Source: Candidatus Saccharibacteria bacterium UBA949
GTDB lineage: Bacteria > Patescibacteriota > Saccharimonadia > Saccharimonadales > Saccharimonadaceae
NCBI GenBank assembly: GCA_002293245.1
Contig: DBCV01000013.1
Location: 1-12,398, forward strand
Length of the DNA: 12,398 nt
Reading direction: 5' to 3'
Positions 6,849 through 12,398 of this stretch are shown piece after piece; position 1 is the first letter of the stretch, and each line of letters opens with the position of its first letter. The notes under the pieces are model-generated. The model was not told the DNA's origin. It did no database searches and saw only the letters and a program-made list of their open reading frames with translations. Position numbers and translations under genes: made by a program.

Positions 6849-9800
6849 TTAAGGTACCGGATCCGGCTCAAATGCCCAAGGGATGGCTTCGTCGAAAGAA
6901 GATGTGTATCTATCCGGGTTGCCGAATTCTTGACCGGATAATGTTGAATAGCCAATTCCCCAAACCTTTTTACCGTCTTTGCTGAGGACCCAAGCGTTGT
7001 TATATCCTTCGGTTATCATGCCGACGTTGCCAGCAATGTTGGCCATAGTTGACAAAGTTGGTGTAGTCCTAGGGCTGATATCTTGCGTGAAAGTCTCGTT
7101 ATTGTCATTATACCCCGCCCCCCAAATGTCGTTGCCGACCACATACATACCGCGGTCTGCCCCTGCTTCAATATCGCGCACATTAGTGACCGTAGCTTGG
7201 ACGGGAGTTGTTTGGGTGGCCGTAGAATTATTGCCCAGCATTCCGTATAAACCCCAGCCCCAATTCCAAACTGTGCCGTCGGTCTTGAGTGCCATCACGA
7301 AGCCGTTGCTAGCATAGCCGCCGTAGCTGACTTGTTTGACATTAGACAGGCCGCTGACTGGATGCGGCAGGCTAGTTGTTGCATTCGTGGCGGTTGTGTT
7401 GCCATAGGCCATCTGGCCTTGGTTGTTCATACCCCAAATATATACTTGCCCGGCGCTTGTCGCCGCTGCGCCGCCGGTCGCACCGACGTCAACTTGTACG
7501 AATGGTGCACCTGTGGCGTTTGTGATTTTGGTTGGGACTAGTGTGTCGGTGGTTGAACCAGTTCCTGTGCGATAGCTGGTGCCGGAGCCCCATGTATATA
7601 CGTTGCCATCCGACCCAATCGCGGCGAATTGAACGTCATACGATGCATCGGATCCGGTTGAGCCGTCGATTTGAGAAAATGTGACGCCGTCCGGCATGAT
7701 GACACTGCTGGGCGCCGTGCCGTCGCCGGTCTCGCCGCCATTTCCCAATGCGCCATCAAGATAATTTCCCCAACAGTATGCGGTTCCTGCACTATTGATA
7801 GCGCAAGATGAGTTATAACTGCCAGCAATGTCTATTGCGGGCAGTCCGCCTAGGTGTTCTTGATCGATACGAGTGACGGCGGGCAGCGACGCTGCGCTGG
7901 TGGTGTTGCCTTGTCCGCGTTGACCGTCGATGTTGTAGCCCCATGTCCATACCGAACCGTTGGTTCCGAGTGCAATGCCATGATACATACCGTTGGCAAT
8001 TCTCTTGAAGTTCCAGACTTCGATTGGCACAACCAGAGTGACCGCGTTGCCGTAATTATTGATTGCGGAGTAGACTACGTTGTATGTGCCGACTTCGCTT
8101 GGATCAAACCCGCCATCGTTGGCGATGGACATCTCGCACGGACTGCCGACGGTGAAAGAGCAGGTGCCGAGTTTTTTGTCTGTACCCGTAATAATACTCT
8201 GTAAGTAATTTTGTTTGCTGGTGCTGTCGTTCGCGACTTGATCTAAGAACGGTTGGGTATTACCAATGACGCTTAGATCTGGGTTGGAGCCGCCGGTGGT
8301 CATCGCGGAAATGTACGGATGGATTTGCTCGCGCCAATTAAGCGCTACGTCGCCGCGTGCTCCCGAGCTAACGCCGAAGTTGATGATGATATTTTCATAA
8401 CTCGGCGGCGTGTTTGAGGGCAGATAGACTACGAATTTGTAGTTATAAGTTTGGGAAGCTTTAATTGCTGTTTGCTTGCCCAAGGTATCATCGGTGCCTG
8501 TACGAGCCGCCGTCAAAACGTCGGTCATGCAGACTGGTGAAATGCCGGCGTCTGTGCCGGGGAAGCTAGATGTGCAACTTGAGCCGTTGAGCGATGCGAT
8601 TGCGGAGGGCGAAGTCGTAGTTGAACCGGCTAGCATCGCTGACAGTTCCGTGTCGATTGTGCTGTCGGAAATGCTGGCTGGGTATAGTAGAATTTGCATG
8701 GGGTTGGGTATTGGGGCCACTGGTTCGGTGTAGACTATATTTGCGCAGGCTTGTGCGTAGGGCGTGCTGACCGATTGCGAAAAAGCGTTGCCAGCTGTTT
8801 GGGTGATGAACGTTTGCGAGACAGTGTCCCAGAAGCCAAAAACCATTGTGCTGCTGCTAGGATTGCATCTAGCCGCTGGTTGGTAATTGGCCAGTAGTTC
8901 ACCAGTGGTTGAACTTGCAGCGACAAGCGCCGAAATTGTACCGGAAAAGTTACCATTCGCGATTCCGTTATTGTTTCTTGCGCCCAGGTAAATGCTCTCC
9001 GGTGTTGTGATTAATGTGCCCGTGGTGCTAGCAGCCGATTGGTTATTGATAATTAGCTGACCGCCTACAGGATTAGTCGTCAACATAAATGTAGCCGGAT
9101 CGCCGCTTGTTAACAAGTTCAAACTAACACTACTATTCAGTGTTTGAGTCCCTAGGCCAGCGTGCCAGGTTTGTGCTGACAGCAGACAGCTTAGCCCAGT
9201 TGTTGTGCTGTAAATGTAATAATTGCTGTTGTTGTTTGCATTGGCTCCAACTAAGTAATTGGCTGCGCCGAGATTGAGCAACCCTCCGCAGTCCTGTTGT
9301 GCGTCCACTTGAACGGTCAGGTTGTTTGAAGTCATGATGCCGGTATCTATGTAGTTTGTGCCGTCGAAGACGATTCCGTCGCCGTTAGGTAAAAGACTAA
9401 CGAATGGTGTTGTGGGATCTTCTGGTGGCATATATTCGCTTTCGATCCATGCTGCAATCCGGTCTCCGGTATAGTTAGTATAGTTCGTTGTTCCGGTGTT
9501 GGCCAATGTGTAGGAAAAACTCTGAATGGTGTTAGGCTGGATTCTTAGCCCAGTGCTTCCTTGGTTTTGGCCGTAGCAATTCATATTGTCGCAGCGCGGG
9601 TCGGACGCATCGCTTGTGGTGATCTCCGGGCTATGTATTAAACTTCCCGGGGTATCGTTGATTTTTAATGTTGCGCCAATATGGAGATTTCCGGAAGTCG
9701 CAGTGGCAAAGGAGCCAGACGAATCGCTAAAGAAGGCGAAGGCTGTTCCTAGCAGAGCGGCGATAAACGACAACGAGAAAACTGTTGATAACAGCAAAAA

Positions 9801-9878
9801 CCGACCGTTGCGAGTCGTGGCGCACTTCAGCTCCCGTATCTTCGCTGTTCGCCTGTACATTGTTTTTGTTCCCCTCAT
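6849..9878 (-). CDS. Large secreted protein: SipW/TasA-like N-terminus, LamG-like insert, Ig-like domain, RCC1 beta-propeller
   Basis: 1009 residues. A basic N-terminus and hydrophobic stretch (about 27-48) lead to TAFAFFSDSSGSF and then TSGNLHIGATLKI, the pattern of SipW-dependent TasA/camelysin-type exported proteins. Cleavage near AFA/FFSD is likely. A LamG/concanavalin-like section (about 165-370, from VFDGTNYIDTG) seems inserted in the first beta domain, which appears to resume at about 390-505 (YKFVVYLP, NIIINFGVSSGA). A small Ig-like domain (about 570-622) precedes seven RCC1-type blades (about 625-980), seen as GSVWTWG, GTAYCWG, GNVYTWG, GQVYIWG, GTVWNWG, NDIWG and KVWGIG. No sortase motif or C-terminal membrane helix follows (end DPVP). 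Role: probably extracellular binding or matrix formation, inferred from domains only. The ATG at 9878 has GAAGGGG 8 nt upstream; an in-frame ATG at 9860 also has a good site (GAGGGG, 10 nt), so the first six residues are uncertain. Confidence 0.85.
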   Translation of the reverse strand: MRGTKTMYRRTAKIRELKCATTRNGRFLLLSTVFSLSFIAALLGTAFAFFSDSSGSFATATSGNLHIGATLKINDTPGSLIHSPEITTSDASDPRCDNMNCYGQNQGSTGLRIQPNTIQSFSYTLANTGTTNYTNYTGDRIAAWIESEYMPPEDPTTPFVSLLPNGDGIVFDGTNYIDTGIMTSNNLTVQVDAQQDCGGLLNLGAANYLVGANANNNSNYYIYSTTTGLSCLLSAQTWHAGLGTQTLNSSVSLNLLTSGDPATFMLTTNPVGGQLIINNQSAASTTGTLITTPESIYLGARNNNGIANGNFSGTISALVAASSTTGELLANYQPAARCNPSSSTMVFGFWDTVSQTFITQTAGNAFSQSVSTPYAQACANIVYTEPVAPIPNPMQILLYPASISDSTIDTELSAMLAGSTTTSPSAIASLNGSSCTSSFPGTDAGISPVCMTDVLTAARTGTDDTLGKQTAIKASQTYNYKFVVYLPSNTPPSYENIIINFGVSSGARGDVALNWREQIHPYISAMTTGGSNPDLSVIGNTQPFLDQVANDSTSKQNYLQSIITGTDKKLGTCSFTVGSPCEMSIANDGGFDPSEVGTYNVVYSAINNYGNAVTLVVPIEVWNFKRIANGMYHGIALGTNGSVWTWGYNIDGQRGQGNTTSAASLPAVTRIDQEHLGGLPAIDIAGSYNSSCAINSAGTAYCWGNYLDGALGNGGETGDGTAPSSVIMPDGVTFSQIDGSTGSDASYDVQFAAIGSDGNVYTWGSGTSYRTGTGSTTDTLVPTKITNATGAPFVQVDVGATGGAAATSAGQVYIWGMNNQGQMAYGNTTATNATTSLPHPVSGLSNVKQVSYGGYASNGFVMALKTDGTVWNWGWGLYGMLGNNSTATQTTPVQATVTNVRDIEAGADRGMYVVGNDIWGAGYNDNNETFTQDISPRTTPTLSTMANIAGNVGMITEGYNNAWVLSKDGKKVWGIGYSTLSGQEFGNPDRYTSSFDEAIPWAFEPDPVP

Positions 9879-9893
9879 TTTTTCGACCCCTTC
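9871..9893 (-). promoter_or_regulatory. Two alternative ribosome binding sites for the RCC1 gene
   Basis: GAAGGGG (9893-9887) is 8 nt before the ATG at 9878. GAGGGG (9876-9871) is 10 nt before the in-frame ATG at 9860 and overlaps the first start codon. Both are good Shine-Dalgarno matches, unlike the predicted leaderless genes nearby. Confidence 0.6.
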
Positions 9894-9894
9894 T

Positions 9895-9927
9895 ATTGAT
9901 AATTATACCATAATCGTAATTGACAAT
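9895..9927. promoter_or_regulatory. Inverted repeat over the RCC1 -10, candidate operator
   Basis: Arms ATTGATAATTA (9895-9905) and TAATTGACAAT (9917-9927) are inverted copies with 9 of 11 matches, separated by 11 bp. The left arm covers the -10 box and the right arm covers the TTGTCA. This geometry suits a dimeric repressor, but the region is AT-rich and no regulator is encoded nearby. Confidence 0.35.
9902..9910 (-). promoter_or_regulatory. RCC1 gene promoter (extended -10)
   Basis: On the minus strand TGG plus perfect TATAAT (9907-9902) lies 23 nt upstream of the ATG at 9878, leaving room for a leader of roughly 15-17 nt that holds the Shine-Dalgarno site. A TTGTCA (9926-9921) is only 13 bp away, too close for a standard -35, so the TGn extension probably matters. 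Confidence 0.55.
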
Positions 9928-9938
9928 TACATTTTTTT

Positions 9939-9977
9939 GTACAATATCTACCCCATTCTACAGGGGTAGATATGTAC
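9939..9977. other. Long hairpin between the two surface-protein genes
   Basis: ATATCTACCCC (9944-9954) and GGGGTAGATAT (9963-9973) pair perfectly around an 8-nt loop. GTAC ends extend this to a 15-bp stem with one bulged A. It lies 41 bp beyond the stop of the choice-of-anchor gene and upstream of the RCC1 promoter. On the minus-strand transcript it is followed by seven A residues, not U, so it is not a standard intrinsic terminator. It could be a 3' RNA-stabilising or processing structure, an atypical terminator or a DNA-binding site. Confidence 0.6.
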
Positions 9978-10017
9978 TTGACTTCCGGAACTTTGAGATT
10001 TTAAACGCTAGCGTGGT

Positions 10018-12396
10018 CTAGCGGCTACTCAGTTTTTTGAGCATCTTTCGGCTAGTAATTGCGGCTGCGGTCATTGCTACGAAGCCCGCACCGAAACCAG
10101 CGATGGCTGCGGAATCGCTGTTGGGGCCGAAAGCTCCAGTGTTTGGAGTCCCCGGGATTTGCTGGCCGCCGTTGTCACCCCCATCTCCGCCACCTGTGTT
10201 GCCGTCATCACCCCCATCTCCGCCACCTGTAGTAGTATCAACAGTGATATTCACCGTGTTGGACGGAGCAGAAACGTTTGTGCCGTCGGTTTGCGTTGCA
10301 GTCAGTGAATGGTCGCCGTCGACAAGCGGATTTGTAGCTTGGCAACTCCAGGTGCCGTCAGCTGATACAAAAGCTGTGCAAACGATCTGGCTATTTTCGT
10401 CAGTGACGGTGACAGTTTCGGTTGGGTTGCCGACCCCAGAAATGGTCGGTTGATTATTGTTGATGGTCGATCCGTCAGCTGGTGTGATGATTGCTGGAGC
10501 TCCTTCTGGGGCAGCTTGGAATTGAGCCATTGTGGTTTGTCCGCCGGTGGGCGTGGCAGCTACTTGCAGAGTTCCGGCTAGCGTGCCGTACGGGACAGTG
10601 ATATTGGTGTTGGCTGGCAGGTTGCCATTGGCGTCGGTATGTACTATGATTGCCGTACCAACGTTGGCACCACTCATATCCATAAGCTGTAGGGTAATTT
10701 CTGTGTTTGCGGGCCAGCCACCCCCATTGATATACGTATCTTGGCCGACTACTGTGTTCGTCGCCGACAGGGTAATATCGCCGCTTTCTGTTGTGCTGGT
10801 GCTGTTTGGGCCCACCGTGGAAGTAGCTAATTTTACCGTTGCCACTGAGTTGGCTGCAGGGGCAGCTTGCGGCGAAATACTTATTGGGGCAGCTAGGGGG
10901 GCAGCAGGGCTCAGTATATCGATCTGTACCGCGCTCACAGCGTGGATGCCGCCAGCCGAGTTCTGGGAGTTAATTGTGATAGAAGCTACGCCGTTGATAA
11001 TCGCAAACACGTCGGGGAGCTGATTAGTTAGTGCTGCAACCACGCCGCTCGTCAATTGCCCGGCATCGGTAATGACTGTCTCGGCCGTCGAGAGCAACGT
11101 GGCAGTTAGCCCTTGAATAGTGGACGTCAAACCGCTCAATACCGGGTCCAAAATAGACACCAAGCCAGTACCATTGATCTCGATTGGCGCCGATGCATCG
11201 AGCAGATCTGACACGGATCCGTCGAAGGACAATTCAACGCCCGCGGTGCCGAGTATCCCAGCATCGACACTTGCCCCGCCGCTAATGTCAACAGCCAGAT
11301 TATCCAGTGCAGTATTCACTAGGTCGTTGATCTGGTCTTGTAAGCTAGCCAGAGCCGACGCGACTTGATCCACGATCTCTTGTAGCACATCTGCTGTTAG
11401 CAACTGCGAGTCAACCGGCAAGTTATTAAGGTCGATGAGTTGCGCCAGGTCCACACTAATTGAGCCGTTGCTCAGGTTGATACTAACGCCATTTAGTGTG
11501 ACTGTCTGCGACAGAACCGACGAAAGAGCCGCTTGCAGGTCAGTGTCGTCTAGTGTTGCCGAAAGGTCAACAGTCAAGACCCCCAGGCTATTCAAAGCTC
11601 CCTCCAGAGTATCTATAATATCTTCTTGGAGACTCTCGACAAGCCCAGTTACAATAGTACTTATGTCGCCGATGGCATCATCAACAGTTTGCACTAATCC
11701 GCCAACTAGCGGTGAAGTGATATTCAACTTAGCGCCAGCAATGCTGTAGTCAAGACATTGGCTAGGTGCGTTCATGTCAGCGCATCCGTTCGCCAAAGTT
11801 GCGCCAAGGCTGGCATCCATATGTGCCACACTCGTAACGGCGTCTAACTCTAAGCCCGCTTCCGAAAGCAAAGTCGAGGTGACGGCGCTCGGCAGAATCT
11901 CGGTCAAGTCGAGTGCCGCATCGGCCGGAAAACCGTTTTGCCCGGTCGTGTCTATAATCCCATCCGAGTTTACGGCGCCAGTTGCCGCGCGGGAAATTCC
12001 GCCGGGCAAAGCTTGCGCGTATTGCCCAACAGCGCCCAGTTGCAATAAGTCGCCTAGTGGCAAGCTAATAGCCGGCAGTTCAAGATTGATTAAGCCTAGC
12101 ACCTCGGCATTAAATGGATTCGCCGAAATCACATTCGCCGCGGTTGTGGATGCTGTGTAGTCGGCACTTGCCCCACTAATCTCCACGATCGCACCAAGGT
12201 CAATACCCAATAGCGAACCCGCCAAAAAATCTCCGTTGGCACTTGCAGTTCCCCCAGCCGCAGCATTGCTGTCCCGGCTTATATTGACTGCCATAAACCC
12301 AACCATCGCGACTGCGCTCGCAGCCGCGGCACAGCTGAGAACCCGTGTCATTTTACGTTGTTTTGCGAATTGCCTAGCAACAGAATCGTGCCGCAT
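10018..12396 (-). CDS. Choice-of-anchor-G-like surface protein with PNTG sortase signal
   Basis: 792 residues from an ATG 2 bp inside the window edge. An upstream start cannot be excluded, and Met16 (MTRVLSCAAAAS) would give a more usual signal peptide. Features in order: basic N-terminus and hydrophobic segment (about 17-38) with probable cleavage after SNAAA (about 43-47); a long Leu/Ile/Asp/Ser-rich domain (about 50-495) with SRAATGAVNSDGII (135-148), resembling choice-of-anchor G proteins; a beta domain (about 515-628, GGGWPANTEITLQL); an Ig-like domain (about 632-720); a Gly/Asp linker (723-745); then the sorting signal TPNTG (750-754), a membrane helix (about 762-781) and a basic tail RKMLKKLSSR. 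This predicts export and covalent attachment to the cell wall by a sortase that accepts PNTG instead of LPXTG. A role in surface architecture or host contact is inferred. No sortase gene is in the window. Confidence 0.8.
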   Translation of the reverse strand: MRHDSVARQFAKQRKMTRVLSCAAAASAVAMVGFMAVNISRDSNAAAGGTASANGDFLAGSLLGIDLGAIVEISGASADYTASTTAANVISANPFNAEVLGLINLELPAISLPLGDLLQLGAVGQYAQALPGGISRAATGAVNSDGIIDTTGQNGFPADAALDLTEILPSAVTSTLLSEAGLELDAVTSVAHMDASLGATLANGCADMNAPSQCLDYSIAGAKLNITSPLVGGLVQTVDDAIGDISTIVTGLVESLQEDIIDTLEGALNSLGVLTVDLSATLDDTDLQAALSSVLSQTVTLNGVSINLSNGSISVDLAQLIDLNNLPVDSQLLTADVLQEIVDQVASALASLQDQINDLVNTALDNLAVDISGGASVDAGILGTAGVELSFDGSVSDLLDASAPIEINGTGLVSILDPVLSGLTSTIQGLTATLLSTAETVITDAGQLTSGVVAALTNQLPDVFAIINGVASITINSQNSAGGIHAVSAVQIDILSPAAPLAAPISISPQAAPAANSVATVKLATSTVGPNSTSTTESGDITLSATNTVVGQDTYINGGGWPANTEITLQLMDMSGANVGTAIIVHTDANGNLPANTNITVPYGTLAGTLQVAATPTGGQTTMAQFQAAPEGAPAIITPADGSTINNNQPTISGVGNPTETVTVTDENSQIVCTAFVSADGTWSCQATNPLVDGDHSLTATQTDGTNVSAPSNTVNITVDTTTGGGDGGDDGNTGGGDGGDNGGQQIPGTPNTGAFGPNSDSAAIAGFGAGFVAMTAAAITSRKMLKKLSSR
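10175..10230 (-). repeat. 33-bp-period repeat coding the Gly/Asp linker
   Basis: A 23-bp unit is present twice, perfectly (10175-10197 and 10208-10230), with a 33-bp period (11 codons). It encodes the GGGDGGD-type linker before the sortase signal. As an in-frame tandem repeat it could change copy number and so the linker length. Confidence 0.8.
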
Positions 12397-12398
12397 AG

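Noticed and set aside
6857..6866. CCGGATCCGG palindrome near the hydrolase start
   Set aside because: It lies in the last codons of the RCC1 gene (EPDPVP) and has no spacing link to the putative -10; probably chance.
9939..9977. Hairpin called as an intrinsic terminator
   Set aside because: It is followed by A residues on the minus-strand transcript, and on the plus strand the T-tract lies before the stem, so neither direction fits.
1..12398. UGA recoding (as in SR1/Gracilibacteria), because none of the five genes whose ends can be compared, nor the partial one, stops at UGA
   Set aside because: All genes reach expected domain ends without any in-frame UGA, so the standard code explains the window; six stops (four TAG, two TAA) are too few to infer more.
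1..12398. Mobile element, prophage, CRISPR array or attachment site next to the tRNA
   Set aside because: No transposase, integrase, terminal repeats, spaced direct repeats or duplicated tRNA 3' end were seen.

Overview
The window looks like a chromosomal segment of a Patescibacteria/CPR bacterium, most likely a Candidatus Saccharibacteria (TM7) relative. The inference rests on gene content: a FISUMP-domain surface protein, a 7TM-GAF sensor, a SusB-type GH97 glucosidase, a SipW/TasA-like signal peptide on an RCC1 protein, and a choice-of-anchor-G-like protein ending in a PNTG sorting signal. No rRNA or other phylogenetic marker is present, so the assignment is moderate. The standard genetic code fits: every gene is uninterrupted and stops are TAG or TAA.

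Left part (1-2611, + strand): the 3' part of a large secreted Thr/Asn-rich protein cut by the window edge. It carries the end of a beta domain, an IPT/TIG domain and two tandem FISUMP domains. The two FISUMP copies share near-identical framework DNA but have fully replaced codons at their C-terminal ends.

Middle part (2700-6833): a seven-TM plus GAF sensor with no kinase (+), convergent with a signal-less GH97 alpha-glucosidase (-), then a tRNA-Gln(CUG) (+) whose promoter overlaps the divergent GH97 promoter, then a small serine alpha/beta hydrolase (-). The sensor, GH97 and hydrolase genes each have a -10-like hexamer only 6-8 nt before the ATG and no Shine-Dalgarno sequence, so leaderless mRNAs are predicted. 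The RCC1 gene, by contrast, has a real leader and good ribosome binding sites.

Right part (6849-12398, - strand): a 1009-residue secreted protein (SipW/TasA-like N-terminus, an apparently inserted LamG-like domain, a small Ig-like domain and a C-terminal seven-bladed RCC1-type propeller), and upstream of it a 792-residue choice-of-anchor-G-like protein with an Ig-like domain, a Gly/Asp linker and a PNTG sorting signal. A perfect-stem hairpin and an inverted repeat over the RCC1 -10 lie between them.

Taken together this is a cell-surface/adhesion and sugar-use region, as expected for a host-attached (epibiotic) lifestyle. No phage, IS, CRISPR array or reverse transcriptase is present. The most unusual signals are the hypervariable FISUMP ends, the leaderless promoter pattern and the kinase-less sensor.
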